Positions 35,983 to 48,199 of a stretch of DNA of 64,000 nucleotides are shown piece by piece. A model generated the notes under the pieces. It saw only the letters and a program-made list of their open reading frames with translations, was not told the origin of the DNA and made no database searches. Origin of the DNA: Coriaria nepalensis. Lineage: Eukaryota > Streptophyta > Magnoliopsida > Cucurbitales > Coriariaceae. How positions within the stretch are numbered: position 1 is the first letter of the stretch; every line of letters begins with the position of its first letter. The position numbers and the translations under genes are program-made. The stretch covers positions 20,665,209 through 20,729,208 of the forward strand of contig CP114482.1 in the NCBI GenBank assembly GCA_027186245.1, read 5' to 3'.

Positions 35983-38900
35983 TCTGCCCTTCAAACATTA
36001 TTTCCTTACATAACTTGTAATTAATCTATTGAAAACAAAAATTCATTATTTTAGCATTAAAAAGCATATGACTCAGTCTTTTCGATCATTAAATTGTTTG
36101 AAGGCACTTCGAACCAATTCTCCTTTTGCATTTAGAACTCGACTTTCATGCATAACTTGCAATTGATCTATTGATGGCAACTATGCATTTTTTAAGTCTT
36201 AAAGTCATATTTTTGCGTCTCTTTTAGTCATTAAATCTTTCTAAATCACTTCGTATGAAATTCGGCATTTAAACATGACTTTCGTGCATAACTTGCAGTT
36301 GATCTATTCTAGGCAACAATGCATTTTTTTAGCCTTAAGGTCATGTCACTGAGTCTCTTCTAGTCATTAAATCATTCTAAATTAATTCGAACGAATTCTA
36401 TTTTCGCCCTTCAAACATTATTTTCTTACATAACTTGTAATTAATCTATTGAAAGCAACAATGCATTATTTTTGCATTCAAAAGCATATGACTCAGTCTT
36501 TTCAATCATTAAATTGTTTCAAGGCAGTTCGAACCGATTCTCTTTTTGTATTTTGAACGTGGCTTTCATGCATAACTTGCAATTGATCCATTGATGGCAA
36601 CTATGCATTTTTTAAGCCTTAAAGTCATATTTTTGCGTCTCTTTTAGTCAGTAAATCATTCAAAATCACTCCGTATGAAATTCGGCATTTAAACATGACT
36701 TTCGTGCATAACTTGCAGTTGATCTACTATAGGCAACAATGCATTTGTTTAGCCTTAAAGTCATGTCACTGAGTCTCTTCTAGTCATTAAATCATTCTAA
36801 ATTAATTCGAACGAATTCTATTTCTGCCCTTCAAACATTATTTTCTTACATAACTTGTAATTAATCTATTGAAAACAAAAATGCATTATTTTAGCATTAA
36901 AAAGCATATGACTCAGTCTTTTCGATCATTAAATTGTTTGAAGGCACTTCGAACCAATTCTCCTTTTGCATTTAGAACTCGACTTTCATGCATAACTTGC
37001 AATTGATCTATTGATGGCAACTATGCATTTTTTAAGCCTTAAAGTCATATTTTTGCGTCTCTTTTAGTCATTAAATCTTTCTAAATCACTTCGTATGAAA
37101 TTCGGCATTTCAACATGACTTTCGTGCATAACCTGCAGTTGATCTACTATAGGCAACAATGCATTTGTTTAGCCTTAAAGTCATGTCACTGAGTCTCTTC
37201 TAGTCATTAAATCATTCTAAATTAATTCGAACGAATTCTATTTTCGCCCTTCAAACATTATTTTCCTACATAACTTGAAATTAATCTATTGAAGACAACA
37301 ATGCATTATTTTAGCATTAAAAAGCACATCACTCAGTCTTTCCAATCATTAAATTGTTTGAAGGCACTTCGAACCAATTCTCTTTTTGTATTTTGAACGT
37401 GGCTTTCATGCATAACTTGCAATTGAACTATTGATGGCAACTATTCATTTTTTTTTTGCCTTAAAAGCATATTTTTGCGTCTCTTTTAGTCAGTAAATCA
37501 TTCTAAATCACTTCGTATGAAATTCGGCATTTAAACATGACTTTCGTGCATAACTTGCAGTTGATCTATTCTAGGCAACAATGCATTTGTTTAGCCTTGA
37601 AGTCATGTCACTGAGTCTCTTCTGGTCATTAAATCATTCTAAATTAATTCGAAAGAACTCTATTTTCGCCCTTCAAACATTATTTTCTTACATAACTTGT
37701 AATTAATCTATTGAAGACAACAATGCATTATTTTAGCATTAAAAAGCATATCACTCAGTCTTTTCAATCATTAAATTGTTTGAAGGCACTTCGAACCAAT
37801 TCTCTTTTTGCATTTAGAATGCGACTTTCATGCATAACTTGCAATTGATCTATTGATGGCAACTATGCATTTTTTAAGCCTTAAAGTCATATTTTTGCGT
37901 CTCTTTTTGTCAGTAAATCATTCTAAATCACTTCGAACGAAATTCGGCCTTTAAACATGACTTTCATGCGTAAGTTGCAGTTGATCTATTGAAGGCAACA
38001 ATGCATTTGTTTAGCTTTAAAGTCATGTCACTGAGTCTCTTCTAGTCATTAAATGATTCTAAATTAATTCGAACGAATTCTATTTTGGCCCTCCAAACAT
38101 TATTTTCTTAGATAACTTGTAATTAATCTATTGAAGACAACAATGCATTATTTTCGCATTAAAAAGCATATCACTCAGTCTTTTCAATCATTAGATTGTT
38201 TCAAGGCACTTCGAACCAATTCTCTTTTTGTATTTAGAACGCGACTTTCATGCATAACTTGCAATTGATCTATTGATGGCAACTATGCATTTTTTAAGCC
38301 TTAAATTCATATTTTTGCGTCTCTTTTAGTCATTAAATCTTTCTAAATCACTTCGTATGAAATTCGGCATTTAAACATGACTTTCGTGCATAACTTGCAG
38401 TTGATCTATTATAGGCAACAATGCATTTGTTTAGCCTTAAGGTCATGTCACTGAGTCTCTTCTAGTCATTAAATCATTCTAAATTAATTCGAACGAATTC
38501 TATTTTCGCCCTTCAAACATTATTTTCTTACATAACTTGTAATTAATCTATTGAAAACAACAATGCATTATTTTAGCATTCAAAAGCATATGACTCAGTC
38601 TTTTCAATCATTAAATTGTTTCAAGGCAGTTCGAACCGATTCTCTTTTTGTATTTTGAACGTGGCTTTCATGCATAACTTGCAATTGATCTACTGATGGC
38701 AACTATGCATTTTTTAAGCCTTAAAGTCATATTTTTGCGTCTCTTTTAGTCAGTAAATCATTCAAAATCACTTCGTATGAAATTCGGCATTTAAACATGA
38801 CTTTCGTGCATAACTTGCAGTTGATCTACTATAGGCAACAATGCATTTGTTTAGCCTTAAAGTCATTTCACTGAGTCTCTTCTAGTCATTAAATCATTCT

Positions 38901-39383
38901 AAATTAATTCGAACGAATTCTATTTTCGCCCTTCAAACATTGTTTTCTTACATAACTTGTAATTAATCTATTGAAAACAAAAATGCATTATTTTAGCATT
39001 AAAAAGCATATGACTCAGTCTTTTCGATCATTAAATTGTTTGAAGGCACTTCGAACCAATTCTCCTATTGCATTTAGAACTCGACTTTCATGCATAACTT
39101 GCAATTGATCTATTGATGGCAACTATGCATTTTTTAAGCCTTAAAGTCATATTTTTGCGTCTCTTTTAGTCATTAAATCTTTCTAAATCACTTCGTATGA
39201 AATTCGGCATTTCAACATGACTTTCGTGCATAACCTGCAGTTGATCTACTATAGGCAACAATGCATTTGTTTAGCCTTAAAGTCAGGTCACTGAGTCTCT
39301 TCTAGTCATTAAATCATTCTAAATTAATTCGAACGAATTCTATTTTCGCCCTTCAAACATTATTTTCTTACATAACTTGTAAT
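35983..39383 (+). repeat. Mosaic with an 840 bp block repeated after 2,102 bp and a third copy of the 27-28 kb segment
   Basis: The two-trimer block 36,442-37,281 (CAAAAGCATATGAC, TTTCAAGGCAGTTCGAACCG, then GAAAACAAAAATGC with GATCATT) recurs at 38,544-39,383, with the same TTTCAACATGAC and AACCTGCAG changes. Between them, about 37.4-38.5 kb repeats 34.0-35.1 kb at +3,362 bp, with a T-run longer by two near 37,447 and GCGTAAGTTGCAG at 37,973. The units at 36,022 and 36,862 are also alike at 840 bp. This is a patchwork of recent small duplications. Confidence 0.78.
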
Positions 39384-42300
39384 TAATCTATTGAAAACAA
39401 CAATGCATTATTTTAGCATTACAAAGCATATGACTCAGTCTTTTCAATCATTAAATTGTTTGAAGGCAGTTCGAACCAATTCTCTTTTTGTATTTTGAAC
39501 GTGGCTTTGATGCATAACTTGCAATTGATCTACTGATGGCAACTATGCATTTTTTAAGCCTTAAAGTCATATTTTTGCGTCTCTTTTAGTCAGTAAATCA
39601 TTCAAAATCACTTCGTATGAAATTCGGCATTTAAACATGACTTTCGTGCATAACTTGCAGTTGATCTATTATAGGCAACAATGCATTTGTTTAGCCTTAA
39701 GGTTATGTCACTGAGTCTCTTCTAGTCATTAAATCATTCTAAATTAATTCGAACGAATTCTATTTTCGCCCTTCAAACATTATTTTCTTACGTAACTTGT
39801 AATTAATTTATTGAAAACAACAGTGCATTATTTTAGCATTAAAAAGCATATGACTCAGTCTTTTCAATCATTAAATTGTTTGAAGGCGCTTCAAACCAAT
39901 TCTCTTTTTGTATTTTGAACGTGGCTTTCATGCATAACTTGCAATTGATCTATTGATGGAAACTATGCATTTTTTTAGCCTTAAAGTCATATTTTTGCAT
40001 CTCTTTTAGTCAGTAAATCATTCTAAATCACTTCGAAGGAAATTCGGCCTTTAAACATGACTTTCGTGCGTAACTTGCAGTTGATCTATTGAAGGCAACA
40101 ATGCATTTGTTTAGCCTTAAAGTCATGTCGTTGAGTCTCTTTTAGTCTTTAAATCATTCTAAATGAATTCGAACGAATTCTATTTTTGCCCTTCAAACAT
40201 TATTTTCTTACATAACTTGTCATTAATCTACTGAAGACAACAATGCATTATTTTAGCATTAAAAAGCATATCACTCAGTCTTTTCAATCATTAAATTGTT
40301 TCAAGGCACTTCGAACCAATTCTCTTTTTGCATTTAGAACGCGACTTTCATGCATAACTTGCAATTGATCTATTGATGGCAACTATGCATTTTTTAAGCC
40401 TTAAAGTCATATTTTTGCGTCTCTTTTTGTCAGTGAATCATTCTAAATCACTTCGAACGAAATTCGGCCTTTAAACATGACTTTCGTGCGTAACTTGCAG
40501 TTGATCTATTGAAGGCAACAATGCATTTGTTTAGCCTTAAAGTCATGTTAGTGAGTCTCTTCTAGTCATTAAATCATTCTAAATTAATTCGAACAAATTC
40601 TATTTGCGCCCTGCAAACATTATTTTCTTACATAACTTGTAATTAATGTATTGAAAACAACAATGCATTATTTTCGCAGTAAAAAGCATATGACTCAGTC
40701 TTTTCGATCATTAAATTGTTTTATGGCAGTTCGAACTAATTCTCTTTTTGTATTTTGAACGTGGCTTTCACGCATAACTTGCAATTGATCTATTGATGGC
40801 AACTATGCATTTTTTAAGCCTTAAAGTTATATTTTTGCATCTCTTTTAGTCAGTAAATCATTCTAAATCACTTCGTATGAAATTCGGCATTTAAACATGA
40901 CTTTCGTGCATAACTTGCAGTTGATCTACTATAGGCAACAATGCATTTGTTTAGCCTAAAAGTCATGTCACTGAGTCTCTTCTAGTCATTAAATCATTCT
41001 AAATTAATTCGAACGATTTCTATTATCGCCCTTCAAATATTATTTTCTTACATAACTTGTAATTAATCTATTGAAGACAACAATGCATTATTTTAGAATT
41101 AAAAAGCATATCACTCAGTCTTTTCAATCATTAAATTGTTTGAAGGCACTTCCAACCAATTCTCTTTTTGCATTTAGAACGCGATTTTCATGCGTAACTT
41201 GTAATTGATCTATTGATGGAATTTTTGCATTTTTTTAGCCTTAAAGTCATATTTTTGCGTCTCTTTTTGTCAGTAAATCATTCTAAATCACTTCGAACGA
41301 AATTCGGCCTTTAAACATGACTTTCGTGCGTAACTTGCAGTTGATCTATTGAAGGCAACAATGCATTTGTTTAGCCTTAAAGTCATGGCACTAAGTCTCT
41401 TCTAGTAATTAAATCATTGTAAATTAATTCGAACGAATTCTATTTTCGCTCTTCAAACATTATTTTCTTACATAACTTGTAATTAATCTATTGAAAACAA
41501 CAATGCATTATTTTAGCATTCAAAAGCATATGACTCAGTCTTTTCAATCATTAAATTGTTTGAAGGCACTTCGAACCAATTCTCTATTTGCATTTAGAGC
41601 TCGACTTTCATGCATAACTTGCAATTGAACTATTGATGGCAACTATGCATTTTTTTAGCCTTAAAGTCATATTTTTGCATCTCTTTTAGTCAGTAAATCA
41701 TTCCAAATCACTTCGTATGAAATTCGGCATTTAAACATGACTCTCGTGCATAACTTGCAGTTGATCTACTATAGGCAACAATGCATTTGTTTAGCCTTAA
41801 AGTCATGTCACTGAGTCTCTTCTAGTCATTAAATCATTCTAAATTAATTCGAACGAATTCTATTTTCGCCCTTCAAACATTATTTTCTTACATAACTTGT
41901 AATTAATCTATTGAAAACAACAATGCATTATTTTAGCATTAAAAAGCATATGACTCAGTCTTTTCGATCATTAAATTGTTTGAAGGCACTTCGAACCAAT
42001 TCTCTTTTTGCATTTAGAACTCGACTTTCGTGCATAACTTGCAATTGATCTATTGATGGCAACTATGCATTTTTTTAGCCTTAAAGTCATATTTTTGCAT
42101 CTCTTTTAGTCAGTAAATCATTCCAAATCACTTCGTATGAAATTCGGCATTTAAACATGACTCTCGTGCATAACTTGCAGTTGATCTACTATAGGCAACA
42201 ATGCATTTGTTTAGCCTTAAAGTCATGTCACTGAGTCTCTTCTAGTCATTAAATCATTCTAAATTAATTCGAACGAATTCTATTTTCGCCCTTCAAACAT

Positions 42301-44423
42301 TATTTTTTTACATAACTTGTAATTAATCTATTGAAAACAACAATGCATTATTTTAGCATTAAAAAGCATATCACTCAGTCTTTTCAATCATTAAATTGTT
42401 GGAAGGCACTTCGAACAAATTCTCTTTTTGTATTTTGAACGTGGCTTTCATGCATAACTTGCAATTGATCTATTGATGGAAACTATACATTTTTTTAGCC
42501 TTAAAGTCATATTTTTGCATCTCTTTTAGTCAGTAAATCATTCTAAATCACTTCGTATGAAATTCGGCATTTAAACATGACTTTCGTGCATAACTTGCAG
42601 TTGATCTATTATAGGCAACAATACTTTTGTTTAGCCTTAAGGTCATGTCGCTGAGTGTCTTCTAGTCATTAAATCATTCTAAATTAATTCGAACGAATTC
42701 TATTTTCGCCCTTCAAACATTATTTTCTTACATAACTTGTAATCAATCTATTGAAAACAACAATGCATTATTTTAGCATTAAAAAGCATATCACTCAGTC
42801 TTTTCAATCATTAAATTGTTTGAAGGCACTTCGAACCAATTCTCTTTTAGCATTTAAAACGCGACTTTCATGCATAACTTGCAATTGATCTATTGATGGC
42901 AACTATGCATTTTTGTACCCTTAAAGTCATATTTTTGCGTCTCTTTTAGTCATTAAATCTTTCTAAATCACTTCGTATGAAATTCGGCATTTAAACATGA
43001 CTTTCGTGCATAACTTGCAGTTGATCTACTATAGGCAACAATGCATTTGTTTAGCCTTAAAGTCATGTCACGAAGTCTCTTCTAGTCATTAAATCATTCT
43101 AATTTAATTCGAACGAATTCTATTTTCGCCCTTCAAACATTATTTTCTTACATAACTTGTAATTAATCTATTGAAAACAACAATGCATTATTTTAGCATT
43201 AAAAAGCATATGACTAAGTCTTTTCGATCATTAAATTGTTTGAAGGCACTTCGAACCAATTCTCTTTTTGCATTTAGAACTCGACTTTCATGCATAACTT
43301 GCAATTGATCTATTAATGGCAACTATGCATTTTTTAAGCCTTAAAGTCATATTTTTGCGTGTCTTTTAGTTAGTAAATAATTCTAAATCACTTCGTATGA
43401 AATTCGGCATTTAAACATGACTTTCGTGCAGAACTTGCAGTTGATCTACTATCGGCAACAATGGATTTGTTTAGCCTTAAAGTCATGCCACTGAGTCTCT
43501 TCTAGTCATTAAATCATTCTAAATTAATTCGAACGAATTCTATTATCGCCCTTCAAATATTATTTTCTTACATAACTTGTAGTTAATCTATTGATGACAA
43601 CAATGCATTATTTTAGCATTAAAAAGCATATGACTCAGTCTTTTCAATCATTAAATTGTTTGAAGGAACTTCGAACCAATTCTCTTTTTGCATTTAGAAC
43701 GCGATTTTCATGCATAACTTGTAATTGATCTATTGACTGCAACTATGCATTTTTTTAGCCTTAAAGTCATATTTTTGCGTCTCTTTTTGTCAGTGAATCA
43801 TTCTAAATCACTTCGAACGAAATTCGGCCTTTAAACAAGACTTTCGTGCGTAACTTGCAGTTGATCTATTGAAGGCAACAATGCATTTGTTTAGCCTTAA
43901 AGTCATGTTAGTGAGTCTCTTCTAGTCATTAAATCATTCTAAATTAATTCGAACAAATTCTATTTGCGCCCTTCAAACATTATTTTCTTACATAACTTGT
44001 AATTAATCTATTGAAAACAACAATGCATTATTTTAGCATTAAAAAGCATATGACTCAGTCTTTTCGATCATTAAATTGTTTGAAGGCACTTCGAACCAAT
44101 TCTCTTTTTGCATTTAGAACTCGACTTTCATGCATAACTTGCAATTGATCTATTGATGGCAACTATGCATTTTTTAAGCCTTAAAGTGATATTTTTGCAT
44201 CTCTTTTTGTCAGTAAATCATTCTAAATCACTTCGAACGAAATTCGGCCTTTAAACGTGACTTTCATGCGTAACTTGCAGTTGATCTATTGAAGGCAACA
44301 ATGCATTTGTTTAGCCTTAAAGTCATGTCACTGAGTCTCTTCTAGTCATTAAAGCATTCTAAATTAATTCGAACAAATTCTATTTGCGCCCGTCAAACAT
44401 TATTTTCTTACATAACTTGTAAT
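39384..44423 (+). repeat. Subfamily 2 mosaic (twelve trimers)
   Basis: Strict 420 bp spacing but no single higher period visible. Two adjacent trimers, 41,484-41,903 and 41,904-42,323, are local duplicates sharing TTCCAAATCAC and GACTCTCGTGC. A monomers vary between GTATTTTGAACGTGGC, GCATTTAGAACGCG and GCATTTAGAACTCG. C monomers vary between TATTGAAGGC and TACTATAGGC starts, so A, B and C types are reassorted between neighbouring units. Confidence 0.8.
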
Positions 44424-45683
44424 TAATCTATTGATGAAAACAATGCATTATTTTCGCATTAAAAAGCATATCACTCAGTCTTTTCAATCACTAAATTGTT
44501 TGAAGGCACTTCGAACCAATTCTCTTTTTGCATTTAGAACGCAACTTTCATGCATAATTTGCAATTGATCTATTGATGGCATCTATGCATTTTTTTACCC
44601 TTAAAGTCATATTTTTGCGTCTCTTTTAGTCATTAAATCTTTCTAAATCACTTCGTATGAAATTCGGCATTTAACCATGACTTTCGTGCATAACTTGCAG
44701 TTGATCTATTATAGGCAACAATGCATTTGTTTAGCCTTGAAGTCATGTTACTGAGTCTCTTCTAGTCATTAAATCATTCTAAATTAATTCGAATGAATTC
44801 TATTATCGCCCTTCAAACATTATTTTCTTACATAACTTGTAAATAATCTATTGAAGAAAACAACGCATTATTTTCGCATTAAAAAGCATATCACTCAGTC
44901 TTTTCAATCATTAAATTGTTTGAAGGCACTTCGAACCAATTCTCATTTTGCATTTGAAATGCACCTTTCAAGCATAATTTGCAATTGATCAATTGATGGC
45001 AACTATGCATTTTTTTACCCTTAAAGTCATATTTTTGCGTCTCTTTTAGTCATTAAATCTTTCTAAATCACTTCGTATGAAATTCGGCATTTAAACATGA
45101 CTTTCGTGCATAACTTGCAGTTGATCTATTATAGGCAACAATGCATTTGTTTAGCCTTGAAGTCATGTTACTGAGTCTCTTCTAGTCATTAAATCATTCT
45201 AAATTAATTCGAACGAATTCTATTATCGCCCTTCAAATATTATTTTCTTACATAACTTGTAATTAATCTATTGAAGACAACAATGCATTATTTTAGCATT
45301 AAAAAGCATATCACTCAGTCTTTTCAATCATTAAATTGTTTGAAGGCACTTCGAACCAATTCTCTTTTTGTATTTTGAACGCGACTTTCATGCATAACTT
45401 GCAATTGATCTATTGATGGCAACTATGCATATTTTAAGCCTTAAAGTCATATTTTTGCGTGTCTTTTAGTCAGTAAATCATTCTAAATCACTTCGTATGA
45501 AATTCGGCATTTAAACATGACTTTCGTGCATAACTTGCAGTTGATCTATTATAGGAAACAATGCATTTGTTTAGCCTTAAGGTCATGTCACTGAGTCTCT
45601 TCTAGTCATTAAATCATTCTAAATTAATTCAAACGAATTCTATTTGCGCCCGTCAAACATTATTTTCTTACATAACTTGTAAT
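44424..45683 (+). repeat. 3-trimer HOR (1,260 bp), copy 1
   Basis: Unit 1 has AATCACTAAATTG, ACGCAACTTTC and GGCATCTATGC followed by TTTTTTACCC. Unit 2 (44,844) has GTAAATAATCTATTG, CAACGCATT, AATGCACCTTTCAAGC and GATCAATTGATGG. Unit 3 (45,264) has CATATTTTAAGCC and GCGTGTCTTTTAG. All these combinations recur 1,260 bp later. Unit 2 is also the type that opens the large HOR at 48,200. Confidence 0.83.
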
Positions 45684-46938
45684 TAATCTATTGAAGAAAA
45701 CAATGCATTATTTTTGCATTAAAAAGCATATCACTCAGTCTTTTCAATCACTAAATTGTTTGAAGGCACTTCGAACCAATTCTCTTTTTGCATTTAGAAC
45801 GCAACTTTCATGCATAATTTGCAATTGATCTATTGATGGCATCTATGCATTTTTTTACCCTTAAAGTCATATTTTTGCGTCTCTTTTAGTCATTAAATCT
45901 TTCTAAATCACTTCGTATGAAATTCGGCATTTAAACATGACTTTCGTGCATAACTTGCAGTTGATCTATTATAGGCAACAATGCATTTGTTTAGCCTTGA
46001 AGTCATGTTACTGAGTCTCTTCTAGTCATTAAATCATTCTAAATTAATTCGAATGAATTCTATTATCGCCCTTCAAACATTATTTTCTTACATAACTTGT
46101 AAATAATCTATTGAAGAAAACAACGCATTATTTTCGCATTAAAAAGCATATCACTCAGTCTTTTCAATCATTAAATTGTTTGAAGGCACTTCGAACCAAT
46201 TCTCATTTTGCATTTGCAATGCACCTTTCAAGCATAATTTGCAATTGATCAATTGATGGCAACTATGCATTTTTTTACCCTTAAAGTCTTATTTTTGCGT
46301 CTCTTTTAGTCATTAAATCTTTCTAAATCACTTCATATGAAATTCGGCATTATGACTTTCGTGCATAACTTGCAGTTGATCTACTATAGGCAACAATGCA
46401 TTTGTTTAGCCTTAAAGTCATGTCACTGAGTCTCTTCTAGTCATTAAATCATTATAAATTAATTCGAACGAATTCTATTTTCGCCCTTCAAACACTATTT
46501 TCTTACATAACTTGTAATTAATCTATTGAAAACAACAATGCATTATTTTAGCATTAAAAAGCATATGACTCAGTCTTTTCAATCAATAAGTTGTTTGAAG
46601 GCATTTCGAACCAATTCTCTTTTTGTATTTTGGACGTGGCTTTCATGCATAACTTGCAATTGGTCTATTGATGGCAACTATGCATATTTTAAGCCTTAAA
46701 GTCATATTTTTGCGTGTCTTTTAGTCAGTAAATCATTCTAAATCACTTCGTATGAAATTCGGCATTTAAACATGACTTTCGTGCATAACTTGCAGTTGAT
46801 CTATTATAGGCAACAATGCATTTGTTTAGCCTTAAGGTCATGTCACTAAGTCTCTTCTAGTCATTAAATCATTCTAGATTAATTCGAACGAATTCAATTT
46901 GCGCCCTTCGCACTTCATTTTCTTACATAACTTGTATT
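45684..46938 (+). repeat. 3-trimer HOR, copy 2 (1,255 bp)
   Basis: Same three units as copy 1. It is 5 bp shorter because the B monomer of unit 2 reads GGCATTATGACTTTC near 46,347 where GGCATTTAAACATGAC is normal. The third unit's A monomer is of the TTTTGGACGTGGC type instead of GAACGCGAC, an exchange of one monomer between copies. CATATTTTAAGCC is retained. Confidence 0.83.
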
Positions 46939-48199
46939 TAATCTATTGAAGAAAACAATGCATTATTTTCGCATTAAAAAGCATATCACTCAGTCTTTTC
47001 AATCACTAAATTGTTTGAAGGCACTTCGAACCAATTCTCTTTTTGCATTTAGAACGCAACTTTCATGCATAATTTGCAATTGATCTATTGATGGCAACTA
47101 TGCATTTTTTTACCCTTAAAGTCATATTTTTGCGTCTCTTTTAGTCATTAAATCTTTCTAAATCACTTCGTATGAAATTTGGCATTTAAACATGACTTTC
47201 GTGCATAACTTGCAGTTGATCTATTATAGGCAACAATGCATTTGTTTAGCCTTGAAGTCATGTTACTGAGTCTCTTCTAGTCATTAAATCATTCTAAATT
47301 AATTCGGACGAATTCTATTATCGCCCTTCAAACATTATTTTCTTACATAACTTGTAATTAATCTATTGAAGACAACAATGCATTATTTTAGCATTAAAAA
47401 GCATATCACTCAGTCTTTTGAATCATTAAATTGTTTGAAGGCACTTCGAACCAATTCTCTTTTTGCATTTAGAACGCGATTTTCATGCGTAACTTGTAAT
47501 TGATCTATTGATGGAATTTATGCATTTTTTTAGCCTTAAAGTCATATTTTTGCGTCTCTTTTTGTCAGTAAATCATTCTAAATCACTTCGAACGAAATTT
47601 GGCCTTTAAACATGACTTTCGTGCGTAACTTGCAGTTGATCTATTGAAGGCAACAATGCATTTGTTTAGCCTTAAAGTCATGTCACTGAGTCTCTTCTAG
47701 TCATTAAATCATTCTAAATTAATACGAACAAATTCTATTTGCGCCCTTCAAACATTATTTTCTTACATAACTTGTAATTAATCTATTGAAGAAAACAATG
47801 CATTATTTTCGCATTAAAAAGCATATCACTCAGTCTTTTCAATCACTAAATTGTTTGAAGGCACTTCGAACCAATTCTCTTTTTGCATTTAGAACGCAAC
47901 TTTTATGCATAATTTGCAATTGATCTATTGATGGCAACTATGCATTTTTTTTACCCTTAAAGTCATATTTTTGCGTCCCTTTTAGTCATTAAATCTTTCT
48001 AAATCACTTCGTATGAAATTCGGCATTTAAACATGACTTTCGTGCATAACTTGCAGTTGATCTATTATAGGCAACAATGCATTTGTTTAGCCTTGAAGTC
48101 ATGTTACTGAGTCTCTTCTAGTCATTAAATCATTCTAAATTAATTCGAACGAATTCTATTATCGCCCTTCAAACATTATTTTCTTACATAACTTGTAAT
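46939..48199 (+). repeat. Rearranged 3-trimer block linking the 1.26 kb and 2.5 kb HORs
   Basis: Units at 46,939 and 47,779 are both of the 1,260 bp HOR unit 1 type (AATCACTAAATTG, ACGCAACTTT, TTTTTTACCC), 840 bp apart. Between them is a different unit (47,359) with GCGATTTTCATGCGTAAC and GGAATTTATGC, like that at 41.1-41.4 kb. After 47,779 the order unit 2 (48,200), unit 3 type (48,620) resumes and becomes the start of the 2.5 kb HOR. The larger HOR therefore seems to have grown out of the smaller one. Confidence 0.72.
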